Counted from the first letter of the stretch, positions 29,174-41,884 are shown. The stretch is DNA of 64,000 bases from Simmondsia chinensis (GCA_018398585.1 JAGTTD010000006.1:2554501-2618500), one strand, 5' to 3'. The notes: a model not told the origin generated them from the letters alone. Made by a program: numbers and translations.

Positions 29174-29410
29174 TTACCAAAGAGGGCACCAATATGCCGT
29201 CATCGGATCCCATGAGAACTTCGAAGTTAAGCGTGCTTATGCGAGAGTAGTACCAGGATAGGTGATCTCCTGGGAAGTCCTCACCCTCAGATTGGGAGCA
29301 CTGGAAAACAGCCTCTCTTCAGGTTAATACCCTGAAGGGGGAAGGCTGCATACATTTGCCTTCCTAGACCCTGCGTAGGCGGAAGCCCTTAAGACACTGA
29401 ATATGTTTTC
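29174..29410 (+). mobile_element. 5S-headed SINE, subfamily B
   Basis: Head with ATGCCGTCATCGGATCCC, GAAGTTAAGCGTGCTT and CCTCACCCTCAG; tail with CCCTGAAGGGGGAAGG; ends GAATATGTTTTC. A T-rich 11-bp direct repeat at 29153-29163 and 29411-29421 may be the target duplication but is low complexity. Confidence 0.85.
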
Positions 29411-29929
29411 TTTTTTTTATTAGCCATGCATTTTGAGGCCGTAAGCGTTGATAATATAAGCATCTTTTTATATTTTGAACTAAATTACATTAATAACTAG
29501 ATAAGATTCGAACTTGATAATTCATAGAGCTTTTAGTGAAAAAATTATAATATTCAATCTAAAATCCCAATAATTTAAAAGTTTAAGCCTGTTTGACATC
29601 GGTTTGTAATAATTTTTTATTTTTGTAACAAAATGGAAAATATTATTTTCAAATATAGTGTATAAATTTGAAAAAATATAAAAACTAAAAATATAAAATG
29701 ATAAAGAAATAATTGTAAATTCAAATATGTTGCAAACTATGGGGCACCGGCCTCAATTTGATAAACCCAATTGTATGACATTTTTGACTTTTATAAATAA
29801 TATTATATCGCTCACATCATTATCGCTTAATTTTTCTTTTTTATATTTATAATATCCGGAAAGGCGATGTTCGATTCCAACCCGTGTCTAAATTTGGCTA
29901 ACTTACGCCATTTTCATATATTGATGACA

Positions 29930-30070
29930 ATAAATTTAGGATAATATTATTGTTAAGGTAAAATTATTATTGTCAATACAAAATTATTATTTTTAAGATT
30001 TTTTTGTGGCTCTATTATTTGTAAGACGGATCGAAACTCTCATAATAATAATTTTTATCATGACTAATAA
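29930..30070. mobile_element. MITE with GTTATTGTCAGGGCAAAA termini, decayed
   Basis: Inverted arms of AAAATTATTATTGTC type around AAGATTTTTTTGTGGCTC, similar to 18525-18660. Confidence 0.5.
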
Positions 30071-30117
30071 TTTTCTAAATTTAAATCATCTTCTGAAAAC
30101 ATATTTTTTTAAAATGA

Positions 30118-31150
30118 TTTTTTTTTTGAGCAAGCAAACCGGCCATTAGGCCTTAAACCAAAACTATTAAATCTCGATTAAGAACACCAACCAGTTTAGG
30201 GGTGGGAAACACCACCACCTATGATTACAATCATAATCAAAATGGACCGTATCTCCTACATGAGCTGCTTGATTACAAATACGAGGGACCTAACTAAAGC
30301 TAATACATTTAAAATTAGACCTAAGAGATTGAATATCCTGAACTATTGGCCAAACAACCCACGGAGGATCACACTTCAGATTCAAGACGTTAATTGCCTC
30401 CAAACAATCTGATTCAAAAACAACTTCTCTCCATCCCAAGCTATTGCTAAGAAGCAAGCTCCGCGAATGGCTTGAACCTCTACTACGAGCGGGTCTTGTG
30501 CTACAACAACAGCGGACTCCAATCAAGACTCCTTCATGGTTTCGAGCAACAACGGCTCCAGCTGGCATCTTGTCGACACTCTAAGCAACATCTTAGTTGA
30601 GTTTTACAAAAGATAAAGGCGGCGGACTCCACTTGGACGCCCTGACCACGGACACTAGGATGGAAGATGTCGGAAGAGTCGCCAAGAAATCCAAAGCTTG
30701 AATATTAGCTTGTCTGCATACCATCTGCGGGGATAGTTCTGTGTTTTTGTTTTTGGAAAACAAAATTACATCGATCGTCCTAAAGACACCACACAAACAG
30801 ATACAAGAGGTAAGAGGCAACAACAAAAGGGTCATTATTGAACTCCATATATAACCTCTCCAACTGCATCGAGAACCTTGGGAACCCAACATCTACAGGT
30901 TTATAACCCAAGCCCAACGTGAGCCACGTAGAACGGGCAAACGGGCACGGGAATAAAATATGCTCTATGGTTTCAATTTTTGCACAGCATTGGGGACAAA
31001 CAGGAGAAACCGAAGGCTTCCACTTATACAAATTTTCTCCGATCCCGAGGGCTTTTTGACGTGAACGCTAAAGAAAAAACTTGGCCTTTGGTTCACATGA
31101 GGCCTTCCAAATAAGAGGAAAGGCCTTATTCATGACAAAGGAACTAGAGG
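30118..31150 (-). mobile_element. L1-type LINE 3' fragment
   Basis: On the minus strand: zf-RVT segment at about 31031-30890 (CPQCC, EHILFPCPFARSTW), then an RNase H-like domain at about 30600-30290 (VVFESDCLEAINVL), ending in a poly-A run seen as T's at 30118-30127. Frames are broken between segments. 5'-truncated and inactive. Confidence 0.8.
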
Positions 31151-31156
31151 ACTCAG

Positions 31157-31566
31157 GGCCTGTTTGGGATTGCTGTAAAAAAATTAATTATTTTAAAAGT
31201 ACTCTATGTAAAAGCATTTATGTGAAAAATGTTATTTTGAAGATGCAGTTTGTGTTTGGCTCAACCAGTCAAAAGCGCTTATCTTATTATTGCTAGTGTT
31301 TGGCCAGTGTTTAAGAAAAGTGTTTTTTTCTTCAAATTATCGAAAAGGACCAAATTGGTTAGGTAGAAGGTTAGGGTATTGACATATGATAGGGTATGAT
31401 GTAATTTTAATATTTGAGTAGGGGTATTTTTGTCCTAAAAATTTTAAGTTTTTGATTCTGCTTCTGCTTATAATCAGAAGCATCAAATTTCTGCTTCTAC
31501 TTATAAGCAAAAAAATAGCTTCTACTTTTAATAAAAAGTGCTTTTTGATATTTGTCAAACATCCTC
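31157..31566. mobile_element. MITE, GGGCCTGTTTGGGATTGC type
   Basis: The left end GGGCCTGTTTGGGATTGC and the right end TATTTGTCAAACATCCTCC form a loose inverted pair, with AAGTGCTTTTTG/AAAAGCGCTT interior motifs also in inverted arrangement. Abuts the 5' end of the LINE fragment. Confidence 0.5.
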
Positions 31567-31859
31567 CAAATTTAAAAAAAATGCCCTTTTAGAATAAAAT
31601 ACTTATTTTATTAGAATAAGTAATTTCAAAGAAGCCCCCATCGCCTATTCTTCTCCCCAGTTCGCCAGATTTCCAGTGGTTGTACCCGCTCTTTAACACT
31701 ACTATAGACAAATGATTACTAGCATTAACAAAGAACTACTTAGAATATCTATTTAAAAATTTATGTTATTTCTTTTTAATATATGTTATTCTTTTTGCTT
31801 TTTTGATAATGCAATAATTATGACTTAACTATAGAAAAGCATGCACCATGAATAATATA

Positions 31860-32310
31860 TGTTGTTCAAGGGGTGCTTCTAGATAATCGAGATAGATATA
31901 TTGCGGTGTTTTCTGTTTTTATTAGGATCAAAGATTCCAACAAAGCGGAAATGGAGGCAATTTGGCACGCTCTTGAGATCTCGGCTCAAAACCCGACAAC
32001 AAGAGGCAAAAGGATGATAGTAGAGTTGGACTCGGCAAATGCTCTACAAAAGTGTACATCGAAGGCGGAGGTACCTTGGAAAATGAAGTCTTGGAACAAT
32101 AGGATTCCACTCTTAACGTGAAGCAACAAGTCAGGCGGATACTCTTGGAAATCGGAGGGCAACACCGCTCGTTGTTTGGTTGAATAGTTAGTAAATGTTA
32201 CTAATAGCAGCAGGATTGGAACTGAACATTGTATCGGGTGCATCGATACTCTTTGTATTTGATTGCTTGATGAATAATATTCGATCAAAAAAATAAATAA
32301 AAAAAATTTA
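31860..32310 (+). mobile_element. L1-type LINE RNase H fragment with A-rich tail
   Basis: About 31870-32120 encodes the core of a LINE-type RNase H (NKAEMEAIWHALE with the catalytic Glu, VELDSANAL with the catalytic Asp). The frame then breaks, and A-rich sequence at 32284-32309 marks the 3' end. The upstream DGS motif and the RT are missing. Confidence 0.7.
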
Positions 32311-33163
32311 ACCCTTTATGTTTATCAGACTAACTTACCCTTATCCATACATATGCTTTTATATTAAGTTTAAGAGGTTGATTAATTGAACAATAAAGAC
32401 TTTGGTTACCAAAAAATCAAAGTACGTGACCCACCAGGTCCTTACCTCAGTGTGGTAAAAGGCAATTGAAAGGACAAAAATATTATTTTAGGTCAAAAGA
32501 TCTGGAGTCCAATTCCCCCCTTAAACCTCTCAGTGTGAAATTATTGACTTAACTGGCTTCTATCGTGTGTGGGGTTTACCTCGTTAGCAACAGAAAAATA
32601 AAAAAAGAATTGATATTAGAATTTAAAGTGTATTATTTAGAGTTTATTTGATATTATTTTGAACATATAATTTTGGAAATATTATATGTTGAAAATTGAA
32701 TGTGACATCTTTGGAAATATTAGTAGGCTTATCCTATAATAATATAGATATAAAGGAGGCAATGTTCATGAAAATTGAATGTGCTATTTTTGGAAATATT
32801 ATAATTAATTGCATGGAATATCACTTTAGCATATTCCTCTTATTTATGAACATTTATTATATTAATTTCTTAAATTACTCATTTACTCTTATATTTATAT
32901 TGCAAATTGCATCCTGGTACTTTTAAAACTTTTAGTAATGGACCTGTTAAAATTCATTGATTATTTGCAGAAAGAGCGTTACTACACGTCATGACAAGAG
33001 GATGCACGAAAGTGTTATGATTAGGGCACAGTTGGTCTAAACACCCTCTTTTTTCGTGACATTTTTGTGGCTTTTTTTGGTAACTTGTACACTTTTTGTT
33101 ATAGAAATTGTATGAAACTTTTTGAAAAGTACTGCTGTGGCATATGATTGCAATAATTTGTAA
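32311..33163. other. Spacer without recognised gene
   Basis: AT-rich. 32690-32920 contains two similar stretches (GGAAATATTA with GAAAATTGAATGTG) suggesting a small internal duplication. No domain-bearing frame. Confidence 0.4.
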
Positions 33164-33513
33164 AGCCTCGTTTGGTTGTCACATTAATTAAATTCCTATG
33201 AAAAATTATATTTCCTGAAAATTTAATTTTTGTATCAACTACCGATAAAGTAGGTACAAGGCGTTTGGTTGTCAGGATAAAAAATAGAACTTTTTTTGAC
33301 TAGTTAAAAATAAATGAATTATAACTTACCTAAGCGGCTAGAGAAGTTATTTCATGCCTTTTGAAGGAATTGCAAATATTAAGCAATTTCTGCTTCCCAC
33401 ACTCTACCAACTTCATATTAACTAAACAAGAGGTTGAATTTCTAATTTCCGTTAATTTCTACTTCCCGTATGCTAAATCTACTTCCTAGTTTTGATTGGC
33501 CGAACAAGACCTA
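33164..33513. mobile_element. MITE, GGCCTCGTTTGGTTGCC family
   Basis: Starts AGCCTCGTTTGGTTGTC and ends CCGAACAAGACCTAAG with the usual family interior. Followed at 33596-33825 by a TTTGGCTTGAAAAAAG-type MITE related to 17043-17308. Confidence 0.65.
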
Positions 33514-33904
33514 AGACTATGATGAAAATCACTCGATTCAATTGGAAGATTTTTTTTAAATACTTTTTCTCAAAAGAAACTTGTTCTAATATTTGAGTGT
33601 ATTTGGCTTGAAAAAAGTATTTTTAAATAAATATAGAAATTATTTTTTTTTATTTTTAGGTAGATGTAAAAAAAATAGTCATAGTCTCTTTTAAAATAAA
33701 AGTAAAAGCAAAAATCAAAAAAATTTCAAACAAAAACACAATAATAATGAAAACACTTTATAAAAATTTTACTATAAATAGTATTATAATTTTTTTACAA
33801 CTTGACTAAATAGACTAAGTGATAAGGTTTTGGAAATTCCACTATAACTATACATATATCAGAAAATATAAACAATAAATAAAATAATCTAAATATTTAA
33901 ATTA

Positions 33905-34660
33905 TAAATTTGAAAGGTAATGTTGTTGTCAAATCAAAATTATTATTGTTAAAGCAAGATCATAAATTTTACCATAAGTTTGTAACTCTTGTTATTTGTA
34001 AGTTATATCATATTCTAACAATAATAAATTTTGCCCTGAAAATAAAAATTTTTATTTTGAGCAACAATCTATTGTCAGGTCAAAATTGTTACTACTAAAG
34101 TAAAAATGTAACTTTTAAGATAATTCTACGGCTCTCATTATTTCTAAGTAATTTTGCGGCTCTCGTTATTTATGAGTCACATTATTACTCTACAATAACG
34201 AGAACAAACCCCACTGCCATGAGGCCTCCTGCCAATGTAGAGTATGGAGATTGATAAGTACGCAATCTTATTTCTTTAAGGTGATATCATAAATGGAGGC
34301 CGTATTCGATGACTCTCAAGTCATATTATTACTCTAATAATAATTTTTTACCTAAAAATAAAAATTCACATTTTCGAACGGTAATCTATTATCAGGAAAA
34401 AATTGTTACTAACATACCAAAAATGTAAATTTTAAGATAATTTTACGACTCTTATTATTTATAAGTCAAATTATTACTTTACAATAATGACAACAAACCT
34501 CACCGTCACGGGGACTCTCACCAATACAGGGTCTGCAGGTAAGAAGTATGGAGTCTTATTTTTTTACGGTGCTACCCTAATTAAAAGCTACATCCGATGA
34601 CTTTCAAGTCATATTATTATTCTAATAATAGTATTTTTTACTTAAAATAAAAATTCACAA
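33905..34660. repeat. Nested cluster of GTTATTGTCAGGGC-type MITEs and SINE/LINE tails
   Basis: At least two MITE copies (arms at 33913-33960/34005-34045 and 34070-34180) and a third piece (34300-34500) are interrupted by two minus-strand decayed tails at 34190-34285 and 34493-34595. The phrase TTTTAAGATAATT occurs repeatedly. Order suggests sequential insertion of tails into MITE right arms. Confidence 0.5.
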
Positions 34661-34727
34661 ATTTTTTTTTTAATAAGATGAGCACGAGTCTCCGACCAAC
34701 GAAAAATTAAATAAAGCACGAAAAGAG

Positions 34728-34790
34728 AATGACGTGGCAAGAGATAATCCGACGTGGCAAATAATTTTTGACTTTTATGACGTGACCTCC
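34728..34790. promoter_or_regulatory. Three ACGTG (G-box/ABRE-like) motifs in 60 bp
   Basis: TGACGTGGCA at 34730-34739, CGACGTGGCA at 34750-34759 and TGACGTGACC at 34778-34787. These match bZIP-type GACGTGGC sites. Positions 34900-35125 downstream are locally GC-richer and end in a CT-rich stretch, promoter-like in composition, but no exon is recognised downstream, so function is unproven. Confidence 0.4.
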
Positions 34791-35155
34791 CCATATCCTT
34801 CCGTACTATTATTTTTTATTATAAAAATATTTTGTTTTTGAAAATTACAAAATTAAATAAATAAAAAAAAAAGAATCCTAAGATTTTATCCATTTCGTGC
34901 TCCGTGTCAGGAAAGTACCCCTTGAAACCCATTAAATTACGAGAGTGCCACGGAGAGTGAGATGGGGGGGGAGTGGCAGGAATGTAAATAAGAGGAAAAG
35001 AGAGGGGTAGAAGGGGGAATGGGGACATAAATGCGGCTAATCCGGTAGGGACAGCTAAGATGCAAATAGCGCGGTCGAGCAGCCGCGTGCCGTTGTCGGT
35101 CTTCCCCTTTTTTAACTTTTCTCTCTCCTCTTTTTATTTATTATTATAATAAAAA

Positions 35156-35656
35156 TAAATTACAGAAAATTCCTCTAACTTTTACTTTAATAATAAAAAA
35201 CTTCCCTCACAAATAAAATCACTCACTAAACCCCCTAACTTCTAAAAATTTTTTACTTTGCCCCCAAATAAATTTTTTTGACCATTTTGTCCCTCAATAA
35301 AAAAAAATTATATTTTATCTCATAATATTTTTTCCTAAAAATTTTAAAAATACTTTTTATCTTCTGAACTTATATACTATTACTATAATTAATTAAAATA
35401 ATTATATTTTTATAAATGTAGAAAATTTTCTTAATTTTTTTTGCTAATTACATAAAATATTTAAATTTTGTCTAATAATATAAAACCTTTTTTCTAAAAA
35501 TAAAATTAAATATTAGGGATAAAATGGTCAAAAATAAGTTACATAGGGGTTAAGTGATAAATTTTTAAAAGTGAGAGGGTTTTGTAAGTGTTTTTATTTG
35601 TGAGGGGGATTTTCTATTTTTGAAGTAAAAGACAGGGAGGTTTTCTGTAATTTACC
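35156..35656. mobile_element. MITE with inverted repeats of about 150 bp
   Basis: The left arm from TAAATTACAGAAAATTCC and the right arm ending GAGGTTTTCTGTAATTTA are inverted over roughly 150 bp, including CTCACAAATAAAA/TTTTATTTGTGAG. A related copy is at 37789-38453. Could be a Mutator-like non-autonomous element because of its long terminal repeats. Confidence 0.7.
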
Positions 35657-35699
35657 CTTTTAATAAATTACATTTTATTACCTTATTTTGATTTTATTA

Positions 35700-36045
35700 T
35701 TTTTTATTATTGCTAACACTAGCGTTTCTAAGTGTATACAACTTCTTTTTTGGTGTACTTATTTGCTTATCTGCCTACATGACTATTACTTGTCTTGCAG
35801 TTGCCTTCCATTGTATTTTGCTTCGTAATGCTTGCCTTGTGTTATGTATACCACTCTTATGCTTTGTTGCTCTCGTGCTTCTAAAATGTCGTGCTTCCAT
35901 ACTGCCACGCTTTTCAGGTTGGGGGTCCTTGGATATAATCTCCCGTTACGTAGCACCCTGAAAGGGAAGATCTGCGTACATTCATCCTTCAGACCCTGCT
36001 TAGACGAGAGCCCTTGGGCACTGGGATTATTATTGTCATTGTGCA
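35700..36045 (+). mobile_element. 5'-truncated LINE 3' end
   Basis: Sequence with ATGCTTTGTTGCTCTCGTG (about 35868) matches the 11345-11672 copy, followed by the conserved tail (GGTTGGGGGTCCTTGGA, AGACCCTGCTTAGACGAGAG) ending GGGATTATTATTG. No 5S head. Confidence 0.65.
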
Positions 36046-36361
36046 TTTATTTTATTATTTTTCTTAGTTTACAAATTTTATAAAAAATTTAGTACAAAAG
36101 TTAAAAGTATTTAATAAAATCTATTCAATAACATTATAAAAGAAAGTAATTTTGTTGTTGATTTCTAGTAAACTCACCACTCCCCGCTATACCCTCGTTC
36201 CTTCTACAAGTGTATTGTTGACATTATTAATAAAACAGAGTTAAATGGGACATGTACTTTCAACTTTACTCACCGTTATTTAGAGTTTTTAGACTATTTT
36301 ATTAAGTATATATAATTTTTTTAATTCAAAGCTATTTCATAAAATTTGTAGCCCTAAAAAT

Positions 36362-36500
36362 TAGAAAATTGTTGTTGTCAGTGTAAAAATTTTTATTGTC
36401 AAAGAAATGATGTAACTTATAAATAATAAGCGCCAGAAAATTGCTTTGACAACTATAATGTTACTCGGACATAACAATTTTGCACTAATAATAACATTAT
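36362..36500. mobile_element. MITE with GTTATTGTCAGGGC-type arms, decayed
   Basis: Left arm TTGTTGTTGTCAGTG and right arm ACATAACAATTTTGCAC with an ATTTTTATTGTCAAAG interior; similar to 18525-18660. Confidence 0.45.
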
Positions 36501-36873
36501 TCAATTATTACACCAGAATTGTTAGGATTCGGTAATTTACCATTAAAATAATTTATAATTTAAATGCTAGAAATTGGTTTCAATGTATAAAACTAAATAA
36601 TGACACTAAATTTAATTTTTAAATTAGATGCATTTTTATATGAACTTTTTACCAAATTATACAGAAGATATGTACTAATTTTCTTTAAAATATATATTAG
36701 TACTCTTTGTTTAATTTCCAAAATAATCAATATTAGGGTATTACTAGTGTAATTTTTATTTACATTTGATATCTAATACAACACATTTGTAATATATATA
36801 AGTTGGGTTTGTATATCATATGCCCAAAAGGCACATGTTAAGATTAATTAATTATATTATATTAATTTTTTTT

Positions 36874-37113
36874 ACCAAAAAGGGTGCCAATAAGCCATCA
36901 CCGGATCCCGTTATACCTCCGAAGCTACGCGTGTTTGCACGAGAGTAGTACCAGGATGGGTGATCTTGCGGGAAGTCCTCACCCTCAGGTTGGGGACACT
37001 CGAAAACAGCCTCTCTTCAGGGTAATACCTTGTAAGAGAAAGGCTACGTACATTCGTCCCCTCCAGACCCTACTTAGGCGGGAGCCCTTAAGGCATTAGG
37101 TATGTTGCTTTTT
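36874..37113 (+). mobile_element. 5S-headed SINE, subfamily B
   Basis: Head: AAGGGTGCCAATAAGCCATC, GGATCCCG, GAGAGTAGTACCAGGATGGG and CCTCACCCTCAGG (subfamily B mark). Tail through GCGGGAGCCCTTAAGGCATT, ending GGTATGTTGCTTTTTAA. No unambiguous duplication in the T-rich flanks. Confidence 0.85.
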
Positions 37114-37224
37114 AATTATGTTTTTTTATTAACTTTATTTTATTCCATTAGTCAATGTAAAAATAGTTCAAATTTTTTTAATTAATAATTTATTAGTGAA
37201 TACTGGACATATGTTAAAAAAATT

Positions 37225-37337
37225 AATCGGAAACAGCCTCCCTTCTGGGAAGCCCCCGAAAAAGGGAAGGCTGCGTACATCTACCCTCCAGACTCTGCGT
37301 ATGCGGGAGCTCTTTGAGGCACTGGGTTGTTGTTATT
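37225..37337 (+). mobile_element. Tail-only LINE/SINE copy with 16-bp TSD
   Basis: Flanked by ATATGTTAAAAAAATT at 37209-37224 and 37338-37353. Contains only the last 113 bp of the shared tail (CGGAAACAGCCTCCCTTC to GGGTTGTTGTTATT). Shows that the tail alone marks the 3' side of retrotransposition events. Confidence 0.88.
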
Positions 37338-37788
37338 ATATGTTAAAAAAATTCATATAAGTTTAAATTGTGTTTCATTTAATTATTTTATGTTCATTTC
37401 CTTATTCTTTATACTGAAGTCCTTAATTAATGATATAAAATAAAATATTCTAAAATTTAAGAAATATATCATATAAGATTACATTTGTTTTAACTTATTT
37501 TAACTTATCTTTTTCAACTTATTTTAAAATTTATGAAATTCATCATTGGTTCTCAGTTTCGTATCCTTTTTTATGTAATTATAAAATAATTTTTTCATCT
37601 ATAAATTTAAGTTGTGAAAAAACTTCAAAAAGATTTTTTCTGTCAACTAAACTCAAGTTTTACAATCAAATAGAGCTTTTACGTAATTTTAAACTATTAA
37701 AAAACTAAATCAAATACAGCCTAAATGCTTGCTATAATATTATGAACTTTTATCAACCCATTGGGTGCTATGCCATAAAATAATATGG

Positions 37789-38453
37789 TAAATTATAGAA
37801 AATTATTTTACTTTTGTTTCAAAAACAAAAAATCTCTCATAAATAAAATCATTCATTAATACCTCATCACTTTTAAAAAATTACCACTTTAGCCTCAAAT
37901 AACTTTTTTTAACTATTTTATCCCTTAAAATAAAATAGTTAAATATTTAATTTTATTTTTAGGAAAGATTTTATATTTTGTGAAAAATAAGAATTTTTTT
38001 ATATTTATAGAAAAATAAATTTTCTATGTTTATAAAAATTATTATTTTAATTAATTATATAGTAATGATATTATAATATAAACAAAAATATTACACTTTA
38101 TCTTATAGTATTTTTTATAAAAATTTTGAAAATATTTTTTTATCTTCTAAATTTATAATATCATTACTATAATTAATTAAAATAATTATATTTTGTATAA
38201 ATATATAAATTTTTTTTAATTCTATTGTGAAAAATATAAAAGTTTTCTAATTTTTACCTAATAATATAAAACTTCTTCTAAAAATATAATTAAATATTTA
38301 ATCCCTCACATTTGAGGGACAAAATAATTAAAAAAAGTTTCATATGATTAAGTGATAAATTTTTAAAAATAAAGAGATTTTATGAGTATTTTTATTTATG
38401 AGAGAGGTTTTCTATTTTTAAAATACAAAACAGAGAAATTTTCTGTAATTTAT
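37789..38453. mobile_element. MITE with inverted repeats of about 150 bp, second copy
   Basis: Same family as 35156-35656, longer and more decayed; ends TAAATTATAGAAAATT and AATTTTCTGTAATTTATC. Confidence 0.6.
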
Positions 38454-39539
38454 CTAAAAAATATTATGTATATATTAAAAATTTGTTGAATTAAAATGAA
38501 AAGATTCAAATAATTATGGTAAGAATTTTTTTATTAATGTCGTAAAATGTAGAATAATATTTTTTAGTGACATTAAATTACTCTGATATTAACAAAAATT
38601 ATGGTAATAATAACACTATCAAATAAAAGTTTAGATTACCCCAAAAAAAAAAAGAAAAAGAAAAGAAAAGATGGTCATAATTAAATTAGAGGGTACAAAA
38701 CCCAGCTGTAATAACTCCTTTTTAGTAATTTAATAATACTGCTGATTATATAAATTATTATTATCATGATAAAAAATATTATAACTAGTGCATTAATTTA
38801 AATTACACATAATTAAAACTTAAAATTATCTTAAAAATTATAATTCTATTATAACAATAATAACTTTATCTGATAATAATATTATCCATAGTTTTGTAAT
38901 TACCAAAGAATTATTCCACTGCCAGAAAGTAAGTGTAGGGAGTACGAATTATGAAAAATAAGAACTCGGCATCTTGTTTAATTGTTAAAAATTTAATATA
39001 ATATGTTTAACAATTTTTAATTTTTTCAAAACACAAGAATTTAATTTTTATGACAATTAAAAAAATGTTACTTTTTTAAAACCAGCAAAGTCCTGGTGCT
39101 CCTTGACGAATGTTTCAGCTGCAGTCCACTGTTTTCTCTTTTTTTTATATTATTAGAAAAAAATAAAAAATAATATTTATTATTTATATAAAAATGGTTG
39201 GTGTATATACTTGTAAAATAAAGAAAAACGGGTAACTATTCAATCTTCAGGTTTCGAGGCATGAAGTTACTTTCCTTAGGACTTATTTCAGCATGTGAAA
39301 TAGTGTCGGAGATATAACGATAACCAAGTAAAGTGGAGTGAAAGTATGTAAAGGGAGATATATGGAGATATAAGAGAATGACCATTTTTTAAATACAAAG
39401 ACACTTTTTTATCATCATTTATCAATCAAATTGATGGGGAATATATAATGGATCAAGTGAAAGAAGACGTCTCAAAACATACCCCAAAAAGGGGATGCAA
39501 AATCCGGGAAGTTATCGCCCAAAAACTGAAAAAAATTCT
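38454..39539. other. AT-rich spacer
   Basis: Includes a GTTATTGTCAGGGC-like decayed palindrome at about 38735-38890. No gene recognised. Confidence 0.4.
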
Positions 39540-39675
39540 CCCTGTGTGTCGACACATAGTACTGCAGACTGGGTTCTATTGATTTGTGTGTCAACACACA
39601 CCTCTGCATCCCTATTTCTGTAAAAATGTGTGTCGACACACCAACCCTGTGTATCGACACACATCCCAACACACA
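39540..39675. repeat. Second cluster of TGTGTCGACACA palindromes
   Basis: GTCGAC-centred palindromes at 39548-39553 and 39632-39637, with one-base variants GTCAAC at 39590-39595 and TATCGAC at 39652-39658. Same unit and spacing style as 1-145. Confidence 0.7.
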
Positions 39676-41183
39676 TCAAAACACTTAGAGCACACGTTTG
39701 GGACCAACTTTAAAATACTTCAATTATAAATTTTATTACACAGTTTGAAAATACATCTATTTAAAAATAAAAACATTAATTGTATCAATAGTTACAATAA
39801 TCTCTGCATCATCTCTCCAATTGCTATGTTATCGATCGTACTATCTTTTCTATTGTGATATTTAAAAATAAAACTATATCTTCATCCTTTAGTTTTCGAT
39901 GACATAAAATTTATAAAAATTATTTTCTAAAAAAATATATTAGATATTTAAAATATTTTAAATGTAAATTTTAATTTTTAAAACTATTTTCTTTTTTTAG
40001 AATGTTACGTTAATAAAAACTAACTTATGTTAACATATTCACATTAAGGTATGCAGTTAATAAATGTTGAAAAGTTTAGATATGACATTCAAAATTAAAA
40101 AATTTAGTTAATTTTTTAAAGCTGTATTAAAATTTTAGGTGATTTTTATTGAATAAAAAAAACTTTTTATGGTATGCTGGATAGTACTTATTTTTTCTAA
40201 TTTTATGCATGTCTCATGTTCTTTCGGTGACTTGTACTAAATTCATAAATATAGTCGTCGGTAGAAAGCTGTATCGTTTAAAAATATAAGTCACTCGCTT
40301 TTATTACATTTATATCGTAAAGCTTCGATATATATAGTAAAGTATCTTAAATTTTAAATTTTTGTTAATTAAGTATCCTCTGTCTATTAACGATTCTGAT
40401 GATATATAGATATATCCTATTATAATCTAATAATTATTTCCTGGAAAATGCTAACGTGAAAGATTAATTCAACAACAGATAGAAATCTTCCATTATGAGT
40501 TCATAATTTTTTTCGTAATCGTTAAATTTTGCTGAAAAAAAATTACATGTTTGATGTATGTTATCGTAACTATGTAATATATCAGCATTTGTGGGAGAAA
40601 ATAGGTCAGCTTCTAGAAAAATTAATCAAATTTATATCTAAATAATAAATTTTTCATACCTTAAAATACGTTAAATATATATTAAAATATTATAGTATTT
40701 AGCTGATAAATCTAACCTAAGGTAAAGAAATAAGGGGTCCTTTTTTTTTGGAACCAGAAATAAGGGGTCCTTTTAACACTAGACTAATAAGCTAACTATA
40801 TTTAACTGATAAATATTTAAATTTTATTGTATTTTATAGAAATTATTTTCACTCCATCATATACAATCTCAATATATTAATTTTAGGGTAAAGTACATAT
40901 GATATCAAATATTCAATTTATCGAGAGAAAGATATCTAATTTTTATTGTTCAAAAAAATATATATATATAATTTTAAAAAATATTTTAATAAAAGTCATA
41001 ATATAAATAAATAAAGTAGGCAAATTTGATAAAATATGGTAAAATTTAAAGATAAATGACCTTCTAAGGAGTACCAACTCTTAAATTTTTCTGTGTTATA
41101 GGATAATCAAAATTAATTAGCTCGTTCTTCTAATTATTTATCGTGTAATAGAATATAAATACATTATTTTTTACAAGAAATAA
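39676..41183. other. AT-rich spacer
   Basis: No gene or clear transposable element. A 17-bp phrase (AATAAGGGGTCCTTTT) occurs twice at about 40730-40772, a short local duplication. Confidence 0.4.
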
Positions 41184-41713
41184 TAGGGTTATTTACACCA
41201 AAAGATCATATACTTTCACATTGTATTAATTTAGTAGCTGTAGTTTTAATTTTATCAATTTTGCGGACCAGCTCTCAGGCTTCTCAAGTTAGGGGTCCTC
41301 GGAAACAGCTTCTCTTCAGGGTTGCCCCCTGAAGGGGGAAGGCTGCGTTCACCTACCCCCAGACCCTGTTTTTGTGGGAGCTCTTGCAGGCACTGGGCTT
41401 TTTGTAGTTGTTGTTGTTGTTTTAATTTTATCAATTTAGCAGTTATGATCAAATTGAAGTTAAGTCAATGACGGATTTTTTAACAAAAAAATAATATTCT
41501 ATGCAAGTAACCTATTAAAAATCCACCCGTTGACTGCATTTAACCTAATCCGTCGTTGAACCATTAAAATTTTATTATAAATTTATATAAATTTTATTTT
41601 AAGGATCAAATTGACAAAATATAACTTGTATAGAAACTAAATTAACACAACTAATATTATAGGACCTAAATTAATATAACAGGTAAAGTATAGAGATATT
41701 TGGTATAAATACG
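41184..41713. mobile_element. MITE with AGGGTTATTTACACC termini, interrupted by a tail insertion
   Basis: Starts TAGGGTTATTTACACCAAA, ends TTTGGTATAAATACGTC. Same family as 27635-28028 but 140 bp longer because of the insertion at 41262-41419. Confidence 0.7.
41262..41419 (+). mobile_element. 5'-truncated LINE tail with 18-bp TSD
   Basis: The duplication TTTTAATTTTATCAATTT is exact at 41244-41261 and 41420-41437. Contains CTCAGGCTTCTCAAGTTAGG, the tail hairpin CTTCAGGG...CCCTGAAG, and ends in TTG repeats. No 5S head. Confidence 0.9.
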
Positions 41714-41884
41714 TCAAAATAATATTATTAGTTAGTCAAAAGCAGATATCATCCTTCATAACTTAATTACTAAGCGTCTGTTCATTAATAAATTATTTTC
41801 ACTTTTTCTTTGAAAATAAATTAAATTTTAAGTTTTGGAAACTAATTTTTCTTATTTTAATTTTAAATTTTAAAGTTTTGTTTA

